Below are positions 9,984 through 29,084 of a stretch of DNA of 64,000 bases, piece by piece. The stretch covers positions 21,485,375 to 21,549,374 of the forward strand of contig NC_090034.1 in assembly GCF_037176765.1 (NCBI RefSeq), written 5' to 3'. Position numbers and translations under genes: made by a program. Positions within the stretch are counted from its first letter, which is position 1; each line of letters starts with the position of its first letter. Under the pieces are notes generated by a model. It had not been told where the DNA came from. It ran no database searches and was given only the letters and a program-made list of their open reading frames with translations. This stretch comes from Anolis sagrei. Its lineage: Eukaryota > Chordata > Lepidosauria > Squamata > Anolidae.

Positions 9984-10750
9984 GAAAGTGAGGGTAGAGG
10001 AAAGGATGGGAAAGGAAGGAAGGGAGAAAGGAAGGAAGGAAGGAAAGAAGGGTGAAAGGCTGGAAAAAAGGAAGGGGGAGAGAAGGAGGGATAGAAGGAA
10101 GGGCAGGTCTATGAGGGAAAGCAAGGGAAGGAAGGAAGGGAGAAAAGGGAAAGAAGGGCAAGGGAGAGAAAAAGGAAGAGGAAGGAAGGAAGGACGGACG
10201 GATGGGTGGAAGGAAGGAAGGGAAGAGAGGAAGGAAGGATGAAAGGTTGGAAAAAAGGATTTGGGAGAAGAAGAAGGAAGGATGGAAGGAAGAAGCAGGG
10301 AGGTTGCATGAGGGAAGAAGGAAGAAAGGGAGAAAAGGGAAAGAAGGAAGGAAATGGGAGACAGAAGAGGAAGGGAGAGAGGGAGGGGGAGAGAAGGAGA
10401 AGAGAAGGTCGAAAGGCTGGAAAGAAGTGGGAAAGAAGGAAGGAAGGAAGGAAAAAGCAGGGAAGGTATAAGGGAAAGCAAGGGGAGAAGGAAAGGGGAG
10501 AGAAAAAGGAAGGAAGAGGGAGAGAGGAAGGAAAGAAGGATGGAAGGAAGGAAGAGAAAAAAGGAATGAAGGAAGAGGGAGAGAGGAAAGAAGGAAAAAA
10601 GAAAAGAGCAGAGAAGGTGTATGAGGGAAAGCATAGAAAGAAGAAAGGAAGGGGGAGGGGAAAAAAAGAAGGAAAAAAGGAAGGAAGGGAAAAAAGAAAG
10701 GAAGGAGAAGGTGTAGGAAGGAAACAGAGAGGAAGGAAAGAAAGAACCAT
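9984..10750 (+). repeat. Polypurine tract of GGAA/GAAA repeats
   Basis: About 760 bp are almost pure purine on the + strand, in imperfect GGAAGGAAGGAAAG and GGAGAGAAAG units with few pyrimidine breaks. It ends about 60 bp before the acceptor of the first coding exon of MLST8, so it sits inside intron 1. Mirror symmetry allows triplex (H-DNA) forms. Long Lys/Arg/Gly/Glu frames (+) and Pro/Phe/Ser frames (-) across it are artefacts of composition. Confidence 0.9.
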
Positions 10751-10818
10751 AAAGAAGATGAAAACTGGAGTCCAGTAAGAAAGACCTTTGTGTGGATGTT
10801 TCCTCAGGCCACAGAGGC

Positions 10819-13800
10819 ATGAACACCGCACAGGGCACCGTGGGCAGCGACCCAGTCATCCTGGCCACCGCTGGCTATGACCATACTGTCCGCTTCTGGC
10901 AGGCCCACAGCGGGATCTGCACCCGGACCGTCCAGCACCAGGACTCTGTATCCTTTGGCTGCATGGGAAGGCAGAATGCTGGGGTTTACAACCTTCCTAG
11001 GGGTTTTTTGGAGGGCTGGATGGGGTTGCCTTCTGTTTGCCCCTTAACCCCTTTTGCCAGCAGGTCAATGCTCTGGAGATCACCCCGGACCGGACCATGA
11101 TAGCTGCAGCCGGTAAGGATGCCATCTGCAGACAGCATGGTGTAGCATAGTTTGTGTGCTTATTACATGCTTTCAAGGGAGCATCTACACTGTGGAATGA
11201 ACACAGTTTGACACCACTCTTAACCCCAGTGGCTCAGTGCTACTTTTTGAGCTTCTCTGTCAAAAAGCACAGGTGCCTGACTGATTTCACAGCTTCAAGC
11301 CAGGACAGTTAAAATAGTGCCAAACTGTATTACCTTCAAAGTGTAGATGAACACCGAGTCCACTCTAGCCGTATAGTTTTATTCTTAAAATCTTTTGTCA
11401 AAGAGGCAATGTTTCTTGATGTTTTACTTTCTTTCCTTGTAGTGCTAGAAGTCCACGTTATAGAGATTGAACCATTCTTGACCCACTTCAAGTGCATCAT
11501 TCTACACTGTAGAACGAATGCAGTTTGACATTGCTTTAACTGCCATGGCTCAAAAATATAGAGTTGTAATTTTGAACTTTTTGGCAGAGAAGATGAAAGA
11601 CTTTATAAACATACATCTGCAGAATTCATTAGCATTGAGCCCTTGTAGTTAAAGCAGTGTCAGGCTGCATTCATTCTACAGATGCACCCTGGGTCAATAA
11701 TTATGTGTTTTTGAGAATGGCTGCCTCTCTCTGAGAAGTAGAATTGCACCTGAACCCTCTTATTTGTGATGCTGGCATTAATAAATAACTTCCAGGCCTT
11801 TGGGAGCTGAGATGGTGTCTCTTCTGCAGGCTACCAGCACATCCGGATGTATGACTTGAACTCCAACAACCCGAACCCCGTCATCAACTACGACGGAGTC
11901 AGCAAGAACATCACCTCAGTGGGTTTCCATGAAGATGGGCGCTGGATGTACACTGGGGGAGAAGACTGCATGGCCCGTATCTGGGACCTCCGGTTTGTGG
12001 CCTCTTTCCTCTCCTTAACCCTGATGGGGCTTTTGCACAACACTGTCATCCCACTTAGCATGGCAACAGGACCCTAGGATATCCAGTTCAGGAGGGGCAG
12101 CTAGAATTCTCCCCCAGAGAGCTCTAGTGCCTCATCAGACTACAGATACCAGAATTCTCCAAGTGCAGAACGTTATTAAATGTGAAATAGGCACAGAGCA
12201 TGGAATGCAATTCACCAATGCTTTTTTAGATCCACGGTGTGGACCCAAGAGGGCACACTTCTGCAAATGTGCTGCATTCCTCTGCCTTCACACATTATAA
12301 TGTATATTATATCTGGGTATAATATATCCATTGGATTGTTGACCTTCACCCGTCTGGAATCGATTTCTGCTTTCCAGGTCACGCAACCTGCAGTGCCAGC
12401 GCATCTTCCAGGTGAACGCACCTATCAACTGTGTTTGCCTGCATCCTAATCAGGTATTTATTTGTTCCAGAGTGGTGGAGAATGAGGCCCTTTCTTCCTT
12501 CCTTTCACACCTCCTCCTTTTCCTTTTCTACTGATGCCATTTGTGTGTCTCTCAGGCAGAGCTCATTGTCGGGGACCAGAGTGGGGCCATCCACATCTGG
12601 GACCTGAAGACAGACCACAACGAGCAGCTCATCCCAGAACCTGAGGTCTCAGTCAATTCCGTCCACATTGACCCTGACGCCAGCTACATGGCCGCTGTCA
12701 ATAGTTCGGTCAGTGCAAAGAGGGACTTTATTATCCCACTTGCCCGTTTGTTTGATCTTCAGTGTATATTGTAAACTGGACCCCTTAGGTTCTGTGTTCC
12801 TTGTATCTTGCAGGGCAACTGTTATGTCTGGAACCTGACTGGTGGCATCGGAGACGAGGTGACACAGCTCATTCCCAAAACCAAGATCCCTGCCCACAAC
12901 CGCTATGCCCTCCAGTGCAAATTCAGTCCAGATTCCACGTGAGTAGCAGCATTAGCAGAGCTTTTATTTTGTCCATCCACTTGCCCTTGGAATAACCTGA
13001 GGGATCCAGTGTGGCCCAGTGGTTTGAATGCTGGCCTGTGACTCTATCCCCAGAGATTCTTTTTATCATCTGCCCTTAAATGGTGGACTGTTGTATTTTA
13101 AAACACAATTAAATGCCTATCTCATCGGCAGGCCTACCCAGCCAATTTTAAATGATAAATTTTACATTTAGTATTTCTGTTTTAATTTTTTTGTTTTTAA
13201 TATATGGATTCTTATGGTCTGTTGTTTTATATTGTGCCCCAGCTCAAGCCATTAGGACAGGTGGGTAGCAAATGCAATTGACCAGATACAAATCCCCATT
13301 CAGCCATGGAAACTCACTGGATGTCCTGGGCAAATTAGCTCTTTGAAGAATCAGAGTTGGGTGAGTCAGAGAGACCATGGTTCAAATCCCACTTTGGCAA
13401 TGAAGACTGAGCCAAGGCATGCTCTTTTAGCCACTGGAAGGTTCCAAATGGAAGCTGCAGTTGCCTTTAAAGCAAGGCGACTGCAGGTTAAATGCTTGTT
13501 CTAGGAGCACCCTGCATATGGATGTTTCATAGATGTTGGGTTGGAAGGGATTTCTACAAGATCATCAATCCATCCACAACCGAAGAATTCCCGAATAACA
13601 GCCACCCAACTCGTGTTCAAAACCTCCTTAAACAACTTGGTTGCTTTTTTTGCCCGTTCTCTGATTCAGAGTGTAGGGAGGCTGAAGTTTGACGTTACTG
13701 TGTGTGTTAAATGCTCTCTTCCTTCCAGGCTTCTGGCCACTTGTTCTGCTGACCAAACCTGCAAGATCTGGAGGACCTCCAACTTCTCCCTCATGACGGA

Positions 13801-14467
13801 GCTGAGCATCAAGAGCAACAACCCCGGGGAAACCTCCCGCGGATGGATGTGGGACTGCGCCTTCTCGGGGGACTCCCAGTACATTGTCACGGGTGAGGGA
13901 GGTCTCAGCGACAGAAAAATAAGATACTCCTCTTAGCACCAGAGTTTGAAAACATAAGGAGACTCTGATGGCCCCAATACCCATCCCTTGGCAGAAGAAT
14001 TCTGAATGCTAGGGTTCAAAAGAGGGATTTTTTGTGTATTCAGAATATTTTTGGAGGGTGAAATTGCTTGATGCAAGGTGGACAAAAGAAAGGTGTTGCC
14101 TTCTCTGCAGATGAGGCTTCCCTTCAGCCCTGAAACTTGTAGCTTTGCAATAACTGTATTCAAGAGGGCTGCCAGATTGGATGGCTTAAAAAAGGAAGTG
14201 GTAATATTCACAGAGGCGCTTTTGTTAATGGCTATATCATTTGTTGTGTTTACTTGATTGAGGGGAACATAATTGTCTCTTGCTAGGAGGTTGCTGTTTG
14301 AACTGAATATTGGCCTCTCACCATTCTTTCTCCTACTTTCCCTCCCAGCCTCCTCAGATAACTTAGCCCGGCTCTGGTGCGTGGAGACAGGGGAGATTAA
14401 GAGGGAGTACAGCGGGCACCAGAAGGCCGTTGTCTGCCTCGCTTTCAACGACAGCGTCTTGGGCTGA
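10819..14467 (+). CDS. MLST8: MLST8: TOR complex subunit LST8 homologue (8 coding exons)
   Basis: MLST8 binds the mTOR kinase domain and is a core subunit of TORC1 and TORC2 in the cytosol and on lysosomes. Coding exons are 10819-10947, 11061-11112, 11830-11992, 12378-12453, 12556-12708, 12814-12938, 13729-13892 and 14349-14467. All have AG/GT borders and phases agree. The product is 326 aa, the length of human MLST8, and nearly identical to it by memory. Seven WD40 blades are visible ([84 protein letters not shown]) and the end is AFNDSVLG. The start ATG lies 11 nt after the acceptor. The 3' end faces BRICD5. Two MITEs sit in intron 2. Confidence 0.97.
11165..11352. mobile_element. Palindromic MITE (hAT-like) in MLST8 intron 2
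   Basis: GAGCATCTACACTGTGGAAT near 11180 and its degenerate inverse CTTCAAAGTGTAGATGAACA near 11335 are the two ends. ACAGTTTGACACCACTCTTAAC faces GTTAAAATAGTGCCAAACTG. The internal part has no coding sequence. Confidence 0.6.
11480..11700. mobile_element. Palindromic MITE (hAT-like), second copy in MLST8 intron 2
   Basis: AAGTGCATCATTCTACACTG and ATTCATTCTACAGATGCACC form the ends. GCAGTTTGACATTGCTTTAACT pairs with AGTTAAAGCAGTGTCAGGCTGC. It is the same family as 11165-11352, in a better preserved palindrome. Confidence 0.65.
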
Positions 14468-15657
14468 GCTGCGAAAGAAAGGACACTCCAGGAATTTTCA
14501 GACTCCCTGTCATTGTCATTTGGGTCAAAGCGACAAATGTTCGTCTAACCTGCAGCCTCAGGACCGTAGCTGACTTCCATACCTTCTACCTGGAATGAGA
14601 CCCACTCCCCCTCTAAACAACAGCAGCTGTAAGATTTTGCTTCTTGTGGAAGCGGTGGCCTTTCATAAGCAACATGAACAACATTGGTTCTGAACTTATA
14701 AGAAGGGAGGTGTGTTTTGTGTAACAGTTCAGTTTGTGCCGCTTTCCCTCCAATTGAAGCTGTTATCTCCTCCAAAAGGCTCCATAGCATTTGCACACAG
14801 GCTTTGTCACTTTGGGGGGGGGGGGGTGTAAGTTCACTGTTGCAGGAAGAAAAGTAGCTTCTTGAAGGAATTGCATATATGATTATGGTGTCCCATAGAA
14901 TTAGCTGCATGTTGAACCAGTCTACCAAAGAATAGGGCTCACATGATGCTTAAAGACAGGCTGAAGAGCCAATAGCCTTATTCAAGGTTCATGATAAGGA
15001 GTGGAAGCAGGCTAGAATCATCCCTTTCCATTATTGCTCTCTTTACGGTAAAGAAAGATATCACTTCTCATGTAATCTCACCATACAGTCCAGAACCATG
15101 AAAAACATCAGCATTTCCCATTGCGTATAGATGGTTCCATTATTCACTTTCCAACTGTGTTGTTCTCCTCATACTGACTGACTGAATAGTGTTTTTTCTT
15201 TAGAAACATCTCGGCTTTCCAGAAACACACCCAGATATTTGTAAATGAAGGAAGGAACTGTTGATTTCTCACTTTTCCTGGTAACACAATAGCTGCATGG
15301 GCTCATTTCCTCGTTTTGTGCTTTTTACTTCATTACATAATTGTGTACAAAATGTTTTTAAAAACCCACAAGATTTCATTTTACATGGTAAGGCACGTAT
15401 GACGCAGGCTTAAGGGCGCCTTTTCTACCCCATCAGTGCAGCTACTTCTAGACAACAATAGTTATTTACAGGTTACAAGTGGAAGGCAACACTTCTTTGT
15501 AAATGTATACTGATAAAGACTGCAATACAGCACAGCTGTTTCTGTGTGCCATTGCTCTTCCGGTTCAAGCCCATACTGGATCATAAAATAGGCAGAGGGG
15601 TTTTTTTTCAAGTGTAGAAGAGCAGGGGCAAAGAGGGAGGCCAGACTCCTGGGAGGG
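14468..15657. other. Convergent 3' region between MLST8 and BRICD5
   Basis: This stretch must hold the 3' UTRs of both genes. I see no AATAAA on the plus strand before BRICD5's stop; the first clear one is at about 16019, inside BRICD5's last intron. No canonical TTTATT (minus AATAAA) is seen either. A G-run (14814-14826) is the only low-complexity part. Confidence 0.5.
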
Positions 15658-23377
<7,720 letters not shown>

Positions 23378-25438
23378 TCCCGCTGCAGCCCTGACTCCTC
23401 CAACTCTGTCTTCTGACAATGCAGGAGTTGTGCATCATCAGAGCCCTCCGAATCTGCCTGGAAACATGAGAATCTTCCCACAAAGGCCAGGTAAAAGAAG
23501 CGCACCTTGGCACCTCAGTTTGGAGAGAGACACGTGGAAGTGAAATTCTAGATCCCCACAGCAGTGGGAGGGAAGCGGGGCTGCAGAGAGATGCTGTCTT
23601 GGGCACAACGATGGGTTCCTTGCCCTTCCTTTCCAGACAGACTGAGCATTCATGAGGAACACAATCAGGGGCTTTGTGCAGGGCCTTAGCCTGCTGGCAC
23701 ACACCCTAAATACCCCCCATAGATGCAGAACAAGAAAGAGTAGCTTGCCCCCAACCCTCTGGTCAGGTGAGATGTTAGCAACCGTTACAGGAATATTCAC
23801 TCCAATATCATTTATTGGTCTTGCTTCCAAAGTAGGGACTGAAATTTCTAGTGTTTTTTCACTACATGAGACTACAGCTCTCTCAAATAAATAGTAACGT
23901 CAAGGTGAATGGGTTATCCAAACCTATATATAAATGTTTCACATTACAAGCTATCAATATAGTTAGCTGTCATTTCTGAGGAGCCAAGCTCCAGCTCAAA
24001 AGTTTGTGAAAATGAATTTCTTTCTTCCTTTCTCTCCCCAGACTAATAGAAGGATAAGAGATGGATTTACAAAATGAAAAAGCCCATCCCACAGAACCTA
24101 TATTTGCTCAGTGCCCATCAATATTGTGAAAGCTCCAGGCTCAACAGTCTCATTAATATGATTTCTGCTGGACACTGTCAAATCCACTTCATATAAGAAT
24201 GCCAAAGCAAAGTCAGAGAGGGAAATCAAGTGCTATCTACTCTCTGGCAATTAAAGTGGATGAACAATACTGATAGGTTTGCTTTTAAAAAGAAAATCTA
24301 ATGCAAGGAGCTGTGTCACTTTGGTCAGTTGAATAGGACAGTCATTTAAAATCTGGATGTTTTCACCAAAAACTTGTAACCACACTGAAGAAGAGTAGTA
24401 AAAATGTAGCTACGGAGCAGAAAGCCTTCAGAAGAAACCGGAAAGCTGTGGTGATGTCTTTCACATACCATTAAAATATGCCTGATGTAAGGCTGCCATG
24501 GTATTTGAAATGACCCAAAGGAATTTCTGAATTATGCTTTTTCCCAAGATATGGGGCAAGACAAAGATGTCAGCTTGTCAACATGAATTCCCTTCTATGC
24601 TTGAAGTGCACCTGCCATCTTTTGATTCTAAGCTATTTTGTCTGGCAAAAGATCACAGTGCCTCCTTGAGACCCATTAGAGAAAGGGAGAAGAAAAAGAG
24701 GGGGGCAGGGGAGGCAAGAGAGAGAAGAATGCTTTTATGCCACATTCCCAGACTTTAGAATTCAAGTGAGCATACTGTGTGCTTCATGCCTCAAAGGTTA
24801 AACCTGGGCTCATTTCCTCCTGGCAGAGACCCAGCAAGAAAGAAACCCATTCTGCTTTAGCTCTGCTGTGGCTCAACTTCCCTTTTCATGCCCCTCAACA
24901 AGAAAGAGAAAAACAGTGTCAGTTTCATAATTGGAAATGAACAGTTAGCTCTTTAGAATGGCTAGTTGTTTTAAGGAAAGCATCAGCGTGTTTGAAGAGC
25001 TGAAGTTTTCAAAAGCACGCAACAAGTTTAAGTACAGATATCTCTGCAAATATAATATATCCCCTACTCGTTTGTGATTCGCCTGAAGTTTTTGGTCTTT
25101 TCACCACCATCACTCATTAAACAATGCAGGGCTACTAACTCATCCAGCATAACAACACTCTGACAACAAAAGCCACTGAAGTTGTTTAAATATAGCAGTT
25201 ATACCACATTGTGTATTTTACTGAAGTGTTTTTTTCTAAAAAAATATTTCACTAAAGGAACCTGGCAAGTGGAAGAATTCGGATTATTTGTTTGTCCTGA
25301 CTATTTTTGTCTCCCCAAATTACAGTTCTCAGTAATCCTACACTAGCAATCCCACCATACAATTTTGCAATGCAACTTGTAAAATTCCTGAGGTATAAAA
25401 TGAAAAAATGACAAACACAGAAAACCAGTGACACTTCT
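23378..25438. other. Interval between BRICD5 and PGP
   Basis: This holds the BRICD5 promoter and 5' UTR on the minus strand and sequence past the PGP 3' end. It is not CpG-rich and no TATA box is clear. I see no further exons, RNA genes or well-preserved transposons; short frames here are not supported by splice sites or similarity. Confidence 0.5.
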
Positions 25439-25439
25439 G

Positions 25440-25445
25440 TTTAAT
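25440..25445 (-). terminator. PGP: Candidate poly(A) signal of PGP (ATTAAA)
   Basis: TTTAAT on the + strand gives ATTAAA on the minus strand. This would make a 3' UTR of about 1.8 kb, similar to the long 3' UTR known for mammalian PGP. No downstream element was verified. Confidence 0.4.
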
Positions 25446-25732
25446 ATGACTGAAGTATAAGACTGGCGTTCCTTAATGCCATAACAGTGACTGTGTGGTC
25501 ATTCACCATAATACAGTTTCACAACAAGGGCACAGAACATTAGAGAGATGACAATTCCGCTGTGTGCAAGCAGGCCTGAGCCACCACTGAGAGGGTCAAA
25601 ACATTCATAATCAATGACACATTCCTTGATACTCCCAGAATTGCACAGGAAAAGGTCCACAACAGAAATAAACAGTTTCCATTACTGAAAGCAGAGAACA
25701 GCATTTAGGGTTACAAACAAGTTTGGTAAACT

Positions 25733-25750
25733 AAAAAAAAAAAAAAAAAA
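25733..25750 (+). repeat. Poly(A) run
   Basis: Eighteen A residues on the + strand inside the presumed PGP 3' UTR (a T run in the transcript). No retrocopy sequence precedes it. Confidence 0.6.
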
Positions 25751-27278
25751 GAAGTTGGGAGAGAAATTACAAGGACAGAGTGGAATCACTATGCATCTTT
25801 AGTACCTCCTAGCAGATGCCAATACCATACAATTATTGCTTTATGAAACAGTAGCAAGCTCAAACATGTTTCAAGTGTCTTCAGTACAGGAAGTGCCACC
25901 TGCACACAAGGTCAAAGTGATCTGGGCTAGTCCTGCAAAACAAAGTACTGCTAAGTGTCTTCTCTTGGTTGCTAAGCATGACATTTTCTGCTTTGAAACC
26001 TTACATCTACAGTGCTAAGGTATTTGGCATTGACACCCAGAGCAACCAGAGCAAAACTGAAGACTGGTATTTAGTGCAGCTGGGCACCTGAAAAAATGCA
26101 GTTCATCATATTAATTGAAAACCTACAAAGCAGAATAGCAAATGTCAATTTTTACCAGAAGAGATATACAAGGAATTTTTCTTGTGTCTTCCACCAACAC
26201 AGAAATAATATATTAGCAGGAAATCCTGGACTTGATACTGTTGCTGCTTCATGAGTACTGACTCCAATATGGCTTTTGAGCACCTGTTTACACTAGAGGA
26301 CTCTCCCTGAAGGTGCCCCTTATATAAAGTCATCTACTCTTTCAGCCACGATATACCAGCATCAGTGAAGCATGGAGGGAAGGGTGAGGGCTTTTGTTTC
26401 ACCATTTAGCAAATAATTCAAACACAACTACGGTTTAGAAATCATCAAGTAAACTTCAGATATTCTTCCCTAAAAGGGTGTTAAGCCCTGCAGATTGTTC
26501 TAATGATACTTTGGTATGTGCAAAAGAATGTGAGGAAGATATATTAGAAATAATCAGTTATATCCCTTTTGACTAACACAACTACATTTTCAATATATTA
26601 TATTCACTTTTAAAATAGACATCTCGCTTTTAAAATAGACATCTGAAGCTCTTTCTGTCACTACATATATTTACCCATTTTCACAGGGGCATACACGAAA
26701 CACATTAGAATCATCCACATTTTGCATATTAAGCAAGTGCAAATGGCAGAGTGAGGAGAGGGCCACAACAAGACCACCTGACAAATAAAGGGTTTCCTTT
26801 TTCCTGACATCACCTCAGGATCAGGTCATCGAGAGCTGCGACCTGAATAAGCATTAAAACCAAGCTTAAAGTTAAGCTGTAAGGATCAGGCAAGGACAAG
26901 TGCCCTCAAACTATTCGTTTCCCTGAATTTCCCAAGACTAAAAAGAAAGAAACCACAGTGCAATGTTTAACAGTAGCCTACCCAACACTCTTCAAATTAG
27001 TGGGGCAAGACTCTTCCCTGACACTGGAGCACTGCAAAAACCTTTAAGACATACTGGATTCTTTCACAACACCTGAAAACTGACTGACACAACACACTTC
27101 CCTTTTTGATTCAAAGTGCATTCTTACAAGGAATTTGTAAACAGATAATCCCAATTAAAATGTATGCACAAGAAGCATCTTAAGGTGCAAGGAGCAGCTC
27201 TGTGCAAACTGAGGTGACACAACCAGCCTCAAGGGTGGAGGGGGAAAGACCTTTCAAAAGCTGGGAAACCTCCCTTTT

Positions 27279-29084
27279 CTAATCCTGGAGGGCAGGAAGA
27301 AGGTCAGCTATGCTATCAACATAGTAATCAGGGACTAGGCTTCTGCGCTCAGGGCAGTCGCTTTCTAAGTGGCCCTGGACTTCTTCCAGTGTGCTGACCC
27401 CCGTGAGGGTCAGCAGAGTCGTCAGGCCGCAGTTGTTACCCATGAGGATGTCTGTGTCCAGGCGATCGCCCACCATGATAGTGCGAGCTGGGTTGATGTT
27501 GAACTCTTTCACCACGCACTCAAAGATGTAGCGGCTGGGTTTGCCCACGATGAAGGCCTCCCGCTCCGCTGCTGTCTCCACTGCTTTGACAAGGCAGCCA
27601 GTGCCTGCAGGAAGAAGAAAAAGTAAGCAACTATCAAGCCATGCTCTGAGAAAGAAATGTGGACCTTGGGCAAACTTAGAACCCCCTTACAGACCCTGCC
27701 AAATCCTTTAGACATAGAAGCTTTTTTCCATTCCGTTGATTTGTGCCATTATGGTAAGGATGCGCTGGAAATTTTATGGCGCAACTGACCTCCAGTTTAG
27801 ACAAGTTCCCTTGGTTCTATGTAGTTCTGTGAGACGGAGGGATGCAAACTATTGCATTTATAAGTAGTGGAAACGTCTTTAAGTCTAGGGGGCTTCTGGA
27901 ATCACAGAGGCTTTGTGTATGTATATATATATATACACACACACACAAAGTCAGCCCCCAAGTTATGAACAAGATTTTGGAGATTTGTTCTTAAGTTGAA
28001 TTTGTATGCAGGTCAATAAATATAATAAACTAGCCATCCCCTGCTACGCGTTGCTGTGGCCCACTCTGGTGGTCATAGGGGTTCTGTGTGGGAGGTTTGG
28101 GCCAATTCTGTCGTTGGTGGGGTTCAGAATGCTCTGATTGTAGGTGAACTATAAATCCCAGCAAATACAACTCCCAAATGTCAAGATTCTATTTCCCCCA
28201 AACTCCACCATTCACATTTGGGCATATTGAGTATTCGTGTAGCGTTTGGTCCAGATCCATCATTGTTTGAGTTCAGAGCGATCTCTGGATGTAGATGAAC
28301 TACAACTCCAAAAGCAAAGGACACTATAGATAGATAGAAGATTTGTGTGTGTGTGTGTGTGCCCGCCTCTCTCCCGCTCTGTCTGCGCATGCTCCGTGCG
28401 TGACCCGCTCCACGTACCGGGCAGGGCGCTGCCTCCTTCGAGGGGGAGCCGGTGGTCGCGGTTGGTGCCGACCAGGAGGCACTGCGGGTCGCGGCGGAGG
28501 TAGCGCAGGGCCAGGCAGAGCTTCCCGTAGGAGAAGTGCTCGTCGTAGCCGACCAGGACGGCGCCCACGGAGGGGTCCAGCGCGGCGCGGGTCCCGAAGA
28601 GCACCGCGGGGGACTCGGAGGGCGAGGACAGCGGCTCCGGCGTGGGCCCGGCTCCCAAATGGGGCACGCCGGCGGCCTCCAGCTCGGCCCCCAAGGCGGG
28701 CCCGCCCAGCACGTACGCGGAGGAGGCTCCCCCGGGAGGCAGGGCCGCGCGGAGGAAGCGGGCGGCGCAGAAGCCGGAGCCGAAGACCTGCCGGGCCTCC
28801 GCCCGAGGGAAGCCCAGCCGCCGCAGCTTCTCCGTGTAGGCCTCGCGCGTCCGGGAGGAGTTGTTCGTCACGTAGCAGAGCAGGCGCCGCTTCTTGTTGT
28901 TGCTCTCCCCCTCCAAGCGGCGCAGCGTCTCCGCGGCTCCGGGGATGGCAGTGTCGCCCCGCCACAGCACCCCGTCGCAGTCGAAGAGCACCGCCTCCGC
29001 CCCCGAGAGCACCGAAGGCGCCAGGGACGGGTCCAAGCGAACGCACCGCTTCCCTCCTCCTCCTCCTCCCGCCGCTGCCGCCAT
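27279..29084 (-). CDS. PGP: PGP: phosphoglycolate / glycerol-3-phosphate phosphatase (2 exons)
   Basis: A cytosolic HAD-superfamily phosphatase (C2 cap type) that removes phosphate from glycerol-3-phosphate, 2-phosphoglycolate and other toxic side products of glycolysis. Exon 1 is 29084-28418 and exon 2 is 27604-27279; donor G|GTACGTGG and acceptor CTGCAG|GC keep frame and give 330 aa (human 321). Motif I is [11 protein letters not shown] (nucleophile and acid Asp), motif [12 protein letters not shown], the motif III Lys is in VGKPSRYIF, and motif IV is [13 protein letters not shown]. The end, [14 protein letters not shown], matches human. Exon 1 is very GC-rich and the N-terminus has an Ala/Gly run. 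The intron carries a Helitron that ends about 90 bp from exon 1. It shares its promoter interval with E4F1. Confidence 0.96.
28030..28330 (-). mobile_element. Non-autonomous Helitron in the PGP intron
   Basis: CTAG at 28030 is followed by the same hairpin (GCTACGCGTTGCTGTGGCC) and body blocks as the copies at 2499 and 3345; the other end (ACTATAGAT) is at about 28330. It is shorter through internal loss. A (GT)n tract at 28345-28362 lies between it and exon 1. Confidence 0.7.

Noticed and set aside
9975-10868. Long minus-strand frames of Ser/Phe/Leu/Pro and plus-strand frames of Lys/Gly/Arg/Glu
   Set aside because: They are translations of the polypurine tract; no known domain, and several frames are open at once because the composition lacks stops.
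27936-28020. (TA)n/(CA)n run considered as a regulatory element in the PGP intron
   Set aside because: A plain dinucleotide repeat with nothing to show function.
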